Position numbers and translations under genes: made by a program | NCBI RefSeq assembly: GCF_036345155.1 | Contig: NZ_CP107772.1 | Coordinates: 6,014,001 to 6,078,000, forward strand | DNA length: 64,000 nucleotides | From: Streptomyces sp. NBC_00582 | Lineage (GTDB): Bacteria > Actinomycetota > Actinomycetes > Streptomycetales > Streptomycetaceae | Reading direction: 5' to 3' | Part shown: positions 54,172 to 62,621 of the stretch, one piece after another | Position numbering within the stretch: position 1 is the first letter of the stretch | Layout: each line of letters begins with the position of its first letter | The notes under the pieces: generated by a model | What the model was told of the DNA's origin: nothing | What the model saw: the letters and a program-made list of their open reading frames with translations, nothing else | Databases searched by the model: none

Positions 54172-55415
54172 CGCGCTCGTCCCACCGTTTCGTCGCCTGG
54201 CACCTTGTCGCGCCCCGTCAGGGGCAGTTCCGCTTCGACCTCCCAGCCCGTGCCGAGGCGGGGCCCGGCGGCGAAGGCGCCGCCGGACACCTCCACCCGC
54301 TCGCGCATGCCCACGAGCCCGTTGCCACCGCTGCCGCTCGTGCCGCCGCCCCGGTCCACGGCGGCCCGTGCTCCCGCCGGCCGGCCGCCCCCGTCGTCGA
54401 CCACACCGATCCGTACGGCGTCCGCGCCGAACCGCAGCGAGATCGCCACCGCGGCCCCCGGCCCGGCGTGCCGCAGCACATTGGTCAGGCTCTCCTGGAC
54501 GACCCGCAGCACGGTCAGCTCGTCCGCCGTGGACAACCCGCCCCGGTCGCCCTCGACGTCCAGCTCGACGCTCAGTCCCGCCGCGCGGGCCCGTTCGGCG
54601 ACCGTCTCCAGATCGTCCAGCGAGACACGCCGCCGGCCGGCGTCCGCGTCCGCGGCCGCACCGCCCTGACCGGAGTCCGCACGGCCGGCGCGCAGCACCC
54701 GCACGATCCGATGCATGTCCTCCAGCGCGTCCCGCCCCGTGTCGGCGATCGCCCTGAGCGCCGTACCGGCCTTGTCGGGATCGGATCTGAGGGCGTATCC
54801 GGCGCCGTCGGCCTGAAGGATCATCACCGCCAGACTGTGCGCCACCACGTCGTGCAGCTCCCGGGCGATCTCCGCGCGTTCCTCCGCCGCCGCGAGCCGC
54901 ACCAGATGCTCCCGCTCCCGCTCGGCGGTGGCGGCCCGCGCCTCGAGGCTCGCCACGTACAGCCGCCGGGTCCGCAGCACCAGGGCGGTCAGCCACAGGG
55001 CCGCGCAGACACCGGCGATCGCGACGACGTCACCGAGGGCCTCGCTGTCCTGCTCGCCGAACGGCAGCAGCCCGCCGAACGTCACGACCACCCCCACGAG
55101 GACGACCGCGCCCGCCGCGTACACGTGCCGCATCGAGCGGGCGTGCGTGACCACGGACACCATCGCGATGAGCAGCGCCCCGTCGTACGGCATCGGCCCG
55201 GCCCCCAGCAGGAACTGGAGCAGCGCGAGGCCCGTGACGACCCCCATCACCGCCGTCGGCCGGCGTCGGCGCCAGAGCAGCGCGAGCGCCATCGCCCCTC
55301 CGACGACCTGGTGGAGACCGTCGTCGGAGGAGGAGGTCGCATAGACCACCAGCGCCGCGAGCCCGACGTCGTACGCCGGCTGTACCCACGGCTGAGCCTG
55401 CACGCCGCGCACCAT
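54168..55415 (-). CDS. Sensor histidine kinase (NarX/DesK type)
   Basis: A 415-residue kinase: N-terminal membrane domain of about five helices (residues 10-155), a short coiled-coil, HisKA_3 with the phospho-acceptor H188 in ARELHDVVAHSLAV, and a GHKL ATPase with N-box LRVVQESLTNVLRHA and GNGLVGMRERVE. The membrane-only sensor suits detection inside or at the membrane, as for cell-wall antibiotics. The ATG at 55415 is preferred; the frame stays open far upstream only through repeats and the antisense of the MarR gene. Coupled to the regulator by a 4-bp overlap. Confidence 0.93.
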   Translation of the reverse strand: MVRGVQAQPWVQPAYDVGLAALVVYATSSSDDGLHQVVGGAMALALLWRRRRPTAVMGVVTGLALLQFLLGAGPMPYDGALLIAMVSVVTHARSMRHVYAAGAVVLVGVVVTFGGLLPFGEQDSEALGDVVAIAGVCAALWLTALVLRTRRLYVASLEARAATAEREREHLVRLAAAEERAEIARELHDVVAHSLAVMILQADGAGYALRSDPDKAGTALRAIADTGRDALEDMHRIVRVLRAGRADSGQGGAAADADAGRRRVSLDDLETVAERARAAGLSVELDVEGDRGGLSTADELTVLRVVQESLTNVLRHAGPGAAVAISLRFGADAVRIGVVDDGGGRPAGARAAVDRGGGTSGSGGNGLVGMRERVEVSGGAFAAGPRLGTGWEVEAELPLTGRDKVPGDETVGRAR

Positions 55416-55595
55416 GGGCGACAGGCTACGCCGGGCCCGGATGGTCGACCGCCCCCGGACGATCACCCTGCCCGCGCGGGCAACGGGGTGCCCCCGCCGG
55501 AAGCGCGCCGGGTGGGGGCCGCGCGCACCCCTCGCCCCCGCCGCACGGCATGATCGGTGGACGGGATCGGCAGGAGACGGAAGGGCGGAGAGGGC

Positions 55596-56093
55596 GTGGA
55601 CGAGCAGGCGGAGGAGATCTCCTCGCCGGAGGAGGCCGCGAACAACGCGCTGGTGCTGGCCTTCGGGCGGCTGCAGGGCGCGGCGAACCGGCTGGAGTAC
55701 ATCCTGGGGCGCTCGCTGGAACAGGAGTGCGGCATCACCCATCTGATGTTCGAGGTGCTGCTGATCCTCGGGCGCGCCGGCGGGCCGGGTCTGTCGATGC
55801 GGGCCGTGGCGCAGGAGCAGGTGCTCACCACGGGGGGCGCCACCCGCCTGGTGGACCGGATGGAGGCGGCCGGGCTGGTCGAGCGCGCCGAGGACCCCGG
55901 CGACCGGCGCGGACGCCTGGTGCGGCTGACCCCCCTCGGCGAGGAGACCGCCGTACGCGCGTCCCGGCTGCACGTGGAGAACATCCGCCGCTACTTCCTC
56001 GCCCCCCTGCCCCCCGAGCACCGGGAACGGTTCGCCGAGGACCTGCGCCTGCTGAGCCACTCCGCCCGCGACGAACTGCCCCGACTGCCCTGA
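55596..56093 (+). CDS. MarR-family regulator
   Basis: A 165-residue winged-helix regulator. Core: ITHLMFEVLLILGRAGGPGL, SMRAVAQEQVLTTGGATRLV (recognition helix) and the wing DPGDRRGRLVRLTPLGEE. The GTG at 55596, behind GGAGAGG, is preferred over an in-frame start at 55557. The DsbA-family gene 248 bp downstream, with a palindrome in its promoter region, may be a target. Confidence 0.9.
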   Translation: MDEQAEEISSPEEAANNALVLAFGRLQGAANRLEYILGRSLEQECGITHLMFEVLLILGRAGGPGLSMRAVAQEQVLTTGGATRLVDRMEAAGLVERAEDPGDRRGRLVRLTPLGEETAVRASRLHVENIRRYFLAPLPPEHRERFAEDLRLLSHSARDELPRLP

Positions 56094-56146
56094 AGCACCT
56101 GCCCGACCGCCCTCACGGACCGCCCTGAGGGGCTGCCCCCGGAGAC

Positions 56147-56260
56147 GATGTCTTCGGGCCGCCGGGATGTCTTCGGGCCACCGGGATGTCTTCGCGCCAC
56201 CGGGATGTCTTCGCGCCACCGGGATGTCTTCGCGCCACCGGGATGTCTTCGCGCCGCGCG
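56147..56260. repeat. 19-bp tandem repeat, six copies
   Basis: GATGTCTTCGCGCCACCGG repeats with a strict 19-bp period from 56147 (starts 56147, 56166, 56185, 56204, 56223, 56242). The first two copies carry GGGCC variants and the last ends GCGCG. No spacers, so not CRISPR. It abuts the palindrome at 56267. Confidence 0.92.
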
Positions 56261-56266
56261 GAATAT

Positions 56267-56278
56267 CTGACGCGTCAG
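56267..56278. promoter_or_regulatory. Palindrome upstream of the DsbA-family gene
   Basis: CTGACGCGTCAG, a perfect 12-bp palindrome beginning 6 bp after the tandem repeat and about 63 bp upstream of the GTG start. It shares the TGACG/CGTCA core with 19015-19031. Likely operator, protein unknown. Confidence 0.5.
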
Positions 56279-56340
56279 TTACTGTTCTATCAGATGAACC
56301 GCTCGCACCCCGCGGGCGCCGCACCCCGCCGAGGTCCCCT

Positions 56341-56976
56341 GTGAAGCTCGTCTACGCCTTCGACGCCTACTGCGGCTGGTCGCACGGCTTTTCCGCCACG
56401 CTGCGCGAGGTCGTCTCCCGGCACCCCGAACTGCCGGTCGAGGTCGTCTCCGGCGGCCTCTTCACCGGCGCGCGCCGCGTCCCGATCCGCAGCTTCGGAT
56501 ACGTCGCCGGCGCCAACGCCCGGATCGCCGAGCTGACCGGCGCCGAGTTCGGCGAGCCGTACGAGCGGCTGATCGCCGACGGTTCGTTCGTCATGGACTC
56601 CGAGGCCGCCGCGCGCGGGCTCGCGGCCCTGCGCGCCGCCGCCCCCGACCGGGCCGCGGACCTCGCCGTCGCCCTGCAGCGCGCCTTCTACGTGGACGGC
56701 CTCAGCCTCTCCGAGGCCGCGACCCACCGGAAGGTCGCCGAGGAGGCCGGACTGGACGGCGACGCCGTGGCCGCCGCCTTCGAGGGGCCCGAGGCGCGGG
56801 CGGCGGCGGAAGCCGACTTCCGGCGGACCGCCTCGCTGGGCGTCGAGGGCTTCCCCACCCTCCTCGCCGTCGACGGCGAGGACCGCGTCACTGCTCTGGC
56901 CCGCGGCCGTGCCGACGCCGACGACATCGACCGGCGCCTGGCCGGCCTGCGCACGACCTGCGCCTTGACCCCCTGA
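56341..56976 (+). CDS. DsbA-family thioredoxin-fold protein (FrnE-like)
   Basis: A 211-residue thioredoxin-fold protein with a long helical insert. The active-site position reads YCGWSHGF, C-x-x-S rather than C-x-x-C, so it may be an isomerase/glutathione-transferase-like enzyme rather than a dithiol oxidase. The cis-Pro loop is present (GVEGFPTLLAV). No signal peptide, so cytoplasmic. GTG start at 56341 behind GAGG. Confidence 0.88.
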   Translation: MKLVYAFDAYCGWSHGFSATLREVVSRHPELPVEVVSGGLFTGARRVPIRSFGYVAGANARIAELTGAEFGEPYERLIADGSFVMDSEAAARGLAALRAAAPDRAADLAVALQRAFYVDGLSLSEAATHRKVAEEAGLDGDAVAAAFEGPEARAAAEADFRRTASLGVEGFPTLLAVDGEDRVTALARGRADADDIDRRLAGLRTTCALTP

Positions 56977-57034
56977 CCCCCTGAGCCCCGGCGGGCGCGT
57001 GCACTGCCGCGCGCCCGCCGGGGCCGCGCCGCCC

Positions 57035-57364
57035 TCAGGCCTCTTCCAGGGCCTCGCCGAACTCGCGCAGCATCCGGCTGTGATGGCTGTGGGCGAGCTG
57101 GTGGCCGACCGCCAGGACCAGCGCCACCGGCCATTCGAGGATCTCCAGGGCCGCGAGGGTGCCGACGCCCGCGAGAAAGGCGAGCTGCTCGGGAGGGAGC
57201 AGTTCGACGCGCGTGCCGAGCACGTCCAAGGTCACGCTGTGGTTCTTGACGGTGCGCGCGGCGGCCTCACCGGCCGACTCCGCGTCCGCGCCCGGGGCGT
57301 TCTGCTGGGGCCGTGCGTCCTGTGGGGGGACCGTCGATGCGGACATGGTCGCCATCCGTTCCAT
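57035..57364 (-). CDS. Small protein of unknown function with hydrophobic segment
   Basis: A 109-residue protein. A polar start leads to a conserved-looking block, SVTLDVLGTRVELLPPEQLA, then a hydrophobic stretch with one membrane helix or hairpin (FLAGVGTLAALEILEWPVAL), then an HQLAHSHHSRML tail. I do not recognise a family. Several ATGs (57364, 57355, 57346) are possible and none has a strong ribosome binding site. Confidence 0.65.
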   Translation of the reverse strand: MERMATMSASTVPPQDARPQQNAPGADAESAGEAAARTVKNHSVTLDVLGTRVELLPPEQLAFLAGVGTLAALEILEWPVALVLAVGHQLAHSHHSRMLREFGEALEEA

Positions 57365-57499
57365 CGCCGACCGGGGACCTGGCGACGATGCGTTGTGGCA
57401 GGTGTCTCCGCTCTCCACCCTATCCACCGCAGTGACGTGCGTCACATCGGTGCCGGGGAACTCGGCCGGTGACCGGTCCGACTCCTGCAGTGGTGCGGC

Positions 57500-57720
57500 G
57501 CGATACGAGTGACGCCGTACTCCTCCCTGCGCGCAGCGGCACCCTCGCCCGCGCTCTGCGGCTTTCTCCTGCCGCTGGTCCTGATCTTCACGGTGACTCA
57601 CCGACACGCATCACCGCGCCGGCGGTCCTGCACGACCTCGACCTGGCCGCCCGGCTCTGCGGCCACCTCGGCGTGCTGCACGAGGGTGGCGGGCCCACGC
57701 CCTCGCCGACACCGGTGCCT
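57500..57720 (+). pseudogene. Possible ABC-ATPase remnant upstream of sodF
   Basis: One frame here includes VLHDLDLAARLCGHLGVLHE, which strongly resembles the H-loop region of haem/iron-siderophore importer ATPases (VLHDLNLAARYADR type). It continues only briefly on either side and lacks Walker A, signature and Walker B. I read it as the last visible piece of a deleted iron-uptake gene. The match is short, so chance is not excluded. Confidence 0.35.
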
Positions 57721-57755
57721 GATCGACGAACGGCCTTTCTGCTGTTAGCGTGCAA

Positions 57756-57772
57756 CTGCACATGACTTGCAA
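57756..57772. promoter_or_regulatory. Nur-box-like site upstream of sodF
   Basis: CTGCAC-ATGAC-TTGCAA fits the Streptomyces Nur pattern of two GCA-containing half-sites separated by N5 (tTGCaa-N5-ttGCAA). In S. coelicolor the nickel-responsive repressor Nur binds such a site to silence sodF when nickel is available. The site ends about 21 bp before the start codon and overlaps the ribosome-binding region, consistent with repression. The left half deviates at two positions. Confidence 0.6.
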
Positions 57773-57793
57773 TTAGGTCGGAGGACGTTGGAC

Positions 57794-58435
57794 ATGGCGG
57801 TGTACACGCTCCCGGAGCTTCCGTACGACTACGCGGCGCTCGCCCCGGTCATCAGCCCCGAGATCATCGAGCTGCACCACGACAAGCACCACGCGGCCTA
57901 TGTGAAGGGCGCCAACGACACCCTGGAGCAGCTCGCGGAGGCACGCGACAAGGAGTCGTGGGGCTCGGTCAACGGCCTGGAGAAGAACCTCGCCTTTCAC
58001 CTCTCCGGGCACATCCTGCACAGCATCTACTGGCACAACATGACCGGCGAGGGCGGCGGCGAGCCGCTGGAGAAGGACGGCGTGGGCGAGCTCGCGGACG
58101 CGATCGCCGAGTCCTTCGGGTCCTTCGCGGGCTTCAAGACGCAGCTCACCAAGGCCGCCGCGACCACCCAGGGCTCCGGCTGGGGTGTCCTCGCCTACGA
58201 GCCGCTCTCCGGTCATCTGATCGTCGAGCAGGTCTACGACCACCAGGGCAACGTCGGCCAGGGCTCCACCCCGATCCTCGTCTTCGACGCCTGGGAGCAC
58301 GCCTTCTACCTGCAGTACAGGAACCAGAAGGTCGACTTCATCGACGCGATGTGGGCCGTCGTCAACTGGCAGGACGTGGCGAAGCGGTACGCCGCCGCCA
58401 AGGAGCGCGGCGACAGCCTCCTGCTCGCGCCGTGA
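57794..58435 (+). CDS. sodF: Iron superoxide dismutase
   Basis: A 213-residue Fe/Mn-type superoxide dismutase. Metal ligands are H28 (in [12 protein letters not shown]), H76 (in HILHSIYW), D165 and H169 (in FDAWEHAFY). It is cytoplasmic and converts superoxide to O2 and H2O2. The upstream Nur-like box supports the name sodF and the iron form, which streptomycetes use when nickel is short. ATG at 57794, GGAGG 9 bp upstream. A strong hairpin follows. Confidence 0.96.
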   Translation: MAVYTLPELPYDYAALAPVISPEIIELHHDKHHAAYVKGANDTLEQLAEARDKESWGSVNGLEKNLAFHLSGHILHSIYWHNMTGEGGGEPLEKDGVGELADAIAESFGSFAGFKTQLTKAAATTQGSGWGVLAYEPLSGHLIVEQVYDHQGNVGQGSTPILVFDAWEHAFYLQYRNQKVDFIDAMWAVVNWQDVAKRYAAAKERGDSLLLAP

Positions 58436-58540
58436 GCGCCGTGAGCGCCGTGAGCGCCCTGAGCGCCGTGACGGCGTAGAGCGACCCGTGCGTCCTGCCT
58501 CGTGATCGTCTTCTCACCGTTCACCGGCAGGCGGTACAAC

Positions 58541-58579
58541 GGAGGGCTCCCGCGGGCCGGATGCCCGCGGGAGCCCTCC
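58541..58579. terminator. Strong hairpin terminator after sodF
   Basis: A 17-bp perfect stem (GGAGGGCTCCCGCGGGC and its complement) with a 5-nt CGGAT loop, about 105 bp past the sodF stop and 54 bp before the 3' end of the convergent lipoprotein gene. It can serve both directions. Confidence 0.85.
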
Positions 58580-58632
58580 CATGACCGACCGGTGTGCCGC
58601 CGAGAGGCCCGAGCCGGCGTCCGAGGACGGCC

Positions 58633-59178
58633 TCAGCCGTCCGCGCCGTCGGTGGCCGGCAGGAGCGCGGCCAATTCGGTGTCGTCCGGGTGGTGGGCCG
58701 CCTCGGCGGCCTTGCGCAGAACGGCACGGTCGACCTTGTCCACGTCCGCGATCAGACGGACCACCACACCGTCCTCGGGCACCGCGTATTCGTGGCTGCC
58801 ACCTGCCGTGCGGTACCAGGCGTCGCCGTCGCGCTCACAGGTGACCGGCTTGTCCGACACCTCGCCCAGCGGCTGCTCGGGGCAGCTCTCCGCTGTCAAC
58901 GTGCCGCGACCTACGAAGAGTCCGAACTTGGCGGCCCCCTTCGCGGACCGATACGCGGCGGCGAAACCGCCGTCGTACTCGCCGACCGACTCCTGGAAGA
59001 CGCTGTACCCGGAGACCTCCGTGACATAGACGAGTTCCGGCGCGACACCCCAGCCGCGCGCGGCGGCGTCGAGGCCGGCGCTGTCGGCGTCCGCCCCGCC
59101 GTTCTCGTCCGAGCCGCACCCCGTGAGGAGAACCGGCAACAGGAGAAGAGGGAGCAGTGCTCGCGCGGGTCGCATCAT
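58633..59178 (-). CDS. Secreted lipoprotein of unknown function
   Basis: A 181-residue lipoprotein: MMRPARALL, hydrophobic LPLLLLPVLLTGC with lipobox L-T-G-C near residue 19, then an acidic mature domain of about 160 residues with two Cys (ESCPEQPLG, VTCERDG). ATG at 59178 with GAGGAT upstream. No recognised family. Confidence 0.8.
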   Translation of the reverse strand: MMRPARALLPLLLLPVLLTGCGSDENGGADADSAGLDAAARGWGVAPELVYVTEVSGYSVFQESVGEYDGGFAAAYRSAKGAAKFGLFVGRGTLTAESCPEQPLGEVSDKPVTCERDGDAWYRTAGGSHEYAVPEDGVVVRLIADVDKVDRAVLRKAAEAAHHPDDTELAALLPATDGADG

Positions 59179-59257
59179 GCGCACATCCTCATGCATGAAC
59201 ATGCCACAGCCATACCGATTTCCGGCCCCCACGCCCACCCGAAAGGGAGTCGCTGTC

Positions 59258-59374
59258 ATGGTCGAAGCCGACGACGCTGGGCAGATGCCAGGGCAGCGTA
59301 GGAGAAGGCGTCGTCGGCAGGACGAGGCGCAACGGGCTGCCGCTCGCTTCGCGCCGGAAGCGGGGCCCGGCTGA
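59258..59374 (+). CDS. Possible small Arg-rich protein
   Basis: A 38-codon frame with an unusually good ribosome binding site (AAAGGGAG, 8 bp before ATG). It contains a run of seven Arg (GQRRRRRRRQDEAQ). Its stop codon lies in the loop of a perfect hairpin (59362-59385). This organisation favours a real small gene, but there is no homology evidence. Confidence 0.35.
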   Translation: MVEADDAGQMPGQRRRRRRRQDEAQRAAARFAPEAGPG

Positions 59375-59385
59375 TCCCGGGCCCC
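59362..59385. terminator. Hairpin between the small ORF and the secreted-protein gene
   Basis: GGGGCCCGG-CTGATC-CCGGGCCCC: 9-bp perfect stem, 6-nt loop. It lies between convergent features, 24 bp from the stop of the secreted protein gene, and probably terminates both. Confidence 0.7.
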
Positions 59386-59408
59386 GGCCCCCGACACGTG
59401 AGGCTCGA

Positions 59409-59786
59409 CTACCGGATGGCGGTGTACCTACAGGCAGTGACCACGTCTCCCGCGTACTCGCACACCTTTATGGAGATGTGACTGGTCTCGCTGAGGTCCT
59501 TGGCGAACGTGGCGCAGTTGCCGTCGTTGCTCGGGTCGTTGCCCTTGATGAGGACGGTCCCGTTGCCCGGGTCGCTGCTGGAATTGGGAGTGTAGATGTA
59601 CCCGCGCACCCCGTATCCGTCCGAGCTCAGGTCGCAGACCGTCAGGGTGTCGCCGTTCTCCGTCCATCCGGCCCAGCCGCCGGCGGTACCGGTGTAAACG
59701 CCCGCGTCGGCAGCGTATGAAGTCCCTCCGCCGATCAGGAGGCCGGTTGCCGCCAGGGCAAGAGCCCCGGCCAATCGGTACTTCAT
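59409..59786 (-). CDS. Small secreted protein
   Basis: A 125-residue exported protein with a standard signal peptide (MKYRLAGALALAATGLLIGG, cleavage near TSYAADAG). The mature 97 residues are beta-rich with several aromatics (GGWAGWTENGDTLTVCDLSS) and four Cys (VCDL, NCATF, VCEYAG, ACRY), probably two disulfides. Similar small secreted proteins are common in Streptomyces; function unknown. GGAGGAG before the ATG at 59786. Confidence 0.82.
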   Translation of the reverse strand: MKYRLAGALALAATGLLIGGGTSYAADAGVYTGTAGGWAGWTENGDTLTVCDLSSDGYGVRGYIYTPNSSSDPGNGTVLIKGNDPSNDGNCATFAKDLSETSHISIKVCEYAGDVVTACRYTAIR

Positions 59787-60408
59787 GTGTCTCCTCCGTG
59801 AGTAGGTCGAGGGCCATCGGGCGCGAGCGGCCGGGACAAGCCCCATCCCAAGGGCGCGCTTTCCGATCGCTCGTCCTGTCCGAGGGCAACGTGTGCCGTC
59901 GTCCCGTATGGCCTGCGGTGATCACCACGATGCACCGCAGGCCGCGCGCCTGTCGTTGGCTGAGCGTCGCCACCACTATGCGGAGAGTCGCACGCTTGGG
60001 ACGGGCGCCCGAGAAGGCTCAAATGCCAAGCCCGGCGCGGGAGATGGAGCTCTGCCGTCGCATCGTGGGGTCACCTGGAGGGCCTGACCGTCAGCGTCCG
60101 CCGGTCTCAGGCGGGGGTCGGCATTCCCGCACAGGAGCACGGCCCCCACCAACACCGGGAGACACCGACTCTCCACCCGGAGAATGTGGATTCCACGTGG
60201 ACTGCAGCCGCAAGGCCGACGGATTCGCGTGCGCGGCTGGGGGGGGCGACGACGCGGGCACAGGCGTGGCCGCGGCCTGGTGCCGCCCATGCCTTGGCGG
60301 CCGGATCGCACGACTGTTGACCGTGGCCGCCTCTACGGGCACGCCAAGTGCACTCCGCCAGAAAACACAGGCCCAGGCCCGCGAAGAACGCGTGCCCGTG
60401 CCAGGCGA
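59787..60408. other. Gene-poor region with no supported gene
   Basis: About 620 bp. Open frames exist in both directions but none has a ribosome binding site plus recognisable protein features. The left part should hold the secreted-protein promoter. The right part (60300-60408) may be the 3' side of the MerR-like gene. The less biased base use suggests decayed coding sequence. Confidence 0.4.
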
Positions 60409-60759
60409 TCAACTCGAATCGTGACGGGGACGGTCGGCCGCTTCGTTCGCGGCACGGCGGTACTCGGCGTTGATGCGCTCAGCCTCCTCGAGCTGGTCCT
60501 CGAGGATGACGATGCGGCAAGCGGCCTCGATCGGGGTTCCCCTGTCGACGAGCTCGCGGGCACGGGCGGCGATCCGAAGCTGGTAGCGGGAGTAGCGGCG
60601 ATGTCCGCCCTCCGAGCGCAGCGGAGTGATCAGGCGAGCCTCACCGATGGCTCGGAGGAAGGCCGGGGTGGTGCCGAGCATTTCGGCGGCCCGGCCCATG
60701 GTGTATGCGGGGTAGTCGTCGTCGTCCAGACGGCCGTTGAGTGGAGTATCTGCTGCCAT
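60409..60759 (-). CDS. Small MerR-like regulator
   Basis: A 116-residue protein with a MerR-type winged helix at about 18-85: YTMGRAAEMLGTTPAFLRAI, LITPLRSEGGHRRYSRYQLR. A C-terminal coiled-coil follows (VILEDQLEEAERINAEYRRA). It lacks an effector domain. Members of this subgroup are frequent in Streptomyces and often next to cold-shock or cell-shape genes; the target is unknown. ATG at 60759 with GAGGTGAC upstream. Confidence 0.85.
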   Translation of the reverse strand: MAADTPLNGRLDDDDYPAYTMGRAAEMLGTTPAFLRAIGEARLITPLRSEGGHRRYSRYQLRIAARARELVDRGTPIEAACRIVILEDQLEEAERINAEYRRAANEAADRPRHDSS

Positions 60760-61595
60760 GTCACCTCGTTGTGCAACGCGTCGAGGGGCCCTGGTGCCGT
60801 ACGGCACCAGGGCCCCGAAGGAAATTCAACACCATCTGTCGGCGCTGATGCTCTGCCGACCTTCTGTGTCCGCTACCCGGCCCTGCGAGGGGAGGGGTGC
60901 GGGGATCGCGGCTGCGTGACCGGGGACCACCATCCATTCCGGGGTCTTGCGGTACCCGGACCGAGAGCTTCCCCGGCCGGGCGATCCTGATGGCGTCTGC
61001 TCCTCCGTCCTTTCTCTTGACCGACCATGTGAACGGGTACTGCGGGTACTGCTCGGCGATGCCTTCGGCAGCCCCTCGACCTGCGGGCTGCCCAGCCCGG
61101 CTCTCAGTCCCGTCACCGTTCTGCGAACACCTTGGCTTCGGAACTCCAGAGCCGCACTGACCTGCGAACTTACGTACTGCTACCCGCCAGTTCGTGTCTG
61201 CCGGGTCTCACTTGACCGTGTCAACGAGAAAAAGACTAACCGCGCTACGGGGCGATGTCTACTCTGACAAGAGTAGATTTTGGCATTCGGGGGCCACAGG
61301 TCTCTCCGCTCGGCCGGGAGCTTCGTACGCGCGGCGTACGACGGTGACGGTCCTTGACACTGTCCTGATCACCCGCGCAGACCAGGACGCGTGCGCGGCG
61401 GGAACGGGCCGGCGGCACCACCGCCTGGTGACCACCGTGCCGGTCAACCGGAGCGGCCACGCGGCCATCGTGGACCTGCTCCCAGGTCATCCGCCGGCGA
61501 CGGACGGAGGTAGCGCTCTCCCGGGTGGCGCCCGTGCCGGAGCTCTTCGTGGGCCACAAGGGCCGTTGTCAGAGGCGATTGGCAAGATTGCGGCC
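60760..61595. other. Intergenic region, lower coding bias, one terminator-like hairpin
   Basis: About 835 bp without a supportable gene. The sequence has weaker third-position GC bias than genes around it. It includes a perfect hairpin with a T-run (61258-61281) and TTGACC/TTGACA-like hexamers (61212, 61349). It may be remnants of mobile DNA associated with the integrase pseudogene to the right. Confidence 0.4.
61258..61281 (+). terminator. Rho-independent-type terminator hairpin
   Basis: TCTACTCT-GACA-AGAGTAGA followed by TTTT. The 8-bp A/T-containing stem plus T-run is unusual for Streptomyces and looks more like low-GC or phage/plasmid style. No gene directly upstream is recognised. Confidence 0.55.
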
Positions 61596-62621
61596 ATGGA
61601 CGTCACTCCTGTCACTCCGCCACGGCCGATCGATGTTGTCGCGGTCTTTCCGCAGCTGGCCCCACTGGCCCGCACGGCGACCCGCCTGCACCCCCGCCCC
61701 GGGGCGCCGACGTGGCACGACAGCTCGATCGGCGGGCCGCTGCTGTGGCCTGCCGAGGAGCCGTGGCCGCACTGCGAGGAACCGCATGTGGTGGACGGCA
61801 TCAACCCGGTCCGGTCCCCGGCGGATCTGCGGCTGGAACGACGGATCTTCGCCGTCTCGCACGGCCGGGATATGACTCCGGAGGAACGGGAGACTCTCGA
61901 GCGGATCCGGCCCCCTCGGACGTATCCTCTCGGGCCGGCGGTCGAGTCGTACGACGGCCCCATGGCGATGCTGCCCGTCGCGCAGCTGTACGCACGGGAT
62001 GTGCCCGATCTGAGCCCGCCGGAGGGCAAGGATCTTCTGCAGGTTCTGTGGTGCCCCTTCGATCATCCGATCATGCCCAGGACCCTGCTCTTCTGGCGTT
62101 CGGCAGCCGCCGTCACCGACATCCTCGACACGCCCCCCGAGCCGTCCGCGGTGCAATTCGACGGCTATCTACCGGAGCCGTGCGTGCTCGAACCGGAGCA
62201 GATCACCGAGTACCCCGACCATCTGGAGCTGAGCGAGGAACTGCAGGAGCAGCTCAAGCAGTGGAGTGTGCCGCAGGCAGCGGAGGAAGACATGGACCCG
62301 GAAACGTACTACGACTGCGTGCTGTCCAACGCACCCGGCTGGAAGGTCGGCGGCTGGCCCGCTTGGAACTCCACCGACCCCAGCCCGCAGCCCTGCTCCG
62401 AGTGCGGCACCGGCATGGAGGTCCTGATGACCGTCGCCACGTTCGAGAAAGGGGACGACGCCGGGAACAGCTGGTCTCCGCACCCCCACCCAGGCGCTGG
62501 ACCGTACCCCGGCCACCGCGGCTACAACGCGACCGGGGTCCAGATAGGCAGCGGCTACCGGCAGCACCTGTTCGTCTGCCCGGCGGAGCCCGAGCATCCG
62601 CACATCGAGTTGATGACGTAG
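61596..62621 (+). CDS. DUF1963-like protein
   Basis: A 341-residue soluble protein. Core features: SSIGGPLLWPAEEPWPHCEE near 45-65 (G-G-x-P-x-x-P), LLQVLWCPFDHPI and the C-terminal GHRGYNATGVQIGSGY, plus CSECGTGMEVLM with a possible C-x-x-C pair. These fit the DUF1963 group (YwqG-type), which has unknown function. ATG at 61596 has a weak ribosome binding site. Base use is slightly less biased than the core genes. Confidence 0.7.
   Translation: MDVTPVTPPRPIDVVAVFPQLAPLARTATRLHPRPGAPTWHDSSIGGPLLWPAEEPWPHCEEPHVVDGINPVRSPADLRLERRIFAVSHGRDMTPEERETLERIRPPRTYPLGPAVESYDGPMAMLPVAQLYARDVPDLSPPEGKDLLQVLWCPFDHPIMPRTLLFWRSAAAVTDILDTPPEPSAVQFDGYLPEPCVLEPEQITEYPDHLELSEELQEQLKQWSVPQAAEEDMDPETYYDCVLSNAPGWKVGGWPAWNSTDPSPQPCSECGTGMEVLMTVATFEKGDDAGNSWSPHPHPGAGPYPGHRGYNATGVQIGSGYRQHLFVCPAEPEHPHIELMT

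Noticed and set aside
55416..56324. Long N-terminal extension of the sensor kinase
   Set aside because: The frame is antisense to the MarR gene and the 19-bp repeats; kinases of this type start with the membrane domain.
60107..60412. 101-residue minus-strand frame just after the MerR-like gene
   Set aside because: A Cys/Trp-rich start looks odd, but there is no start signal and no recognisable domain.
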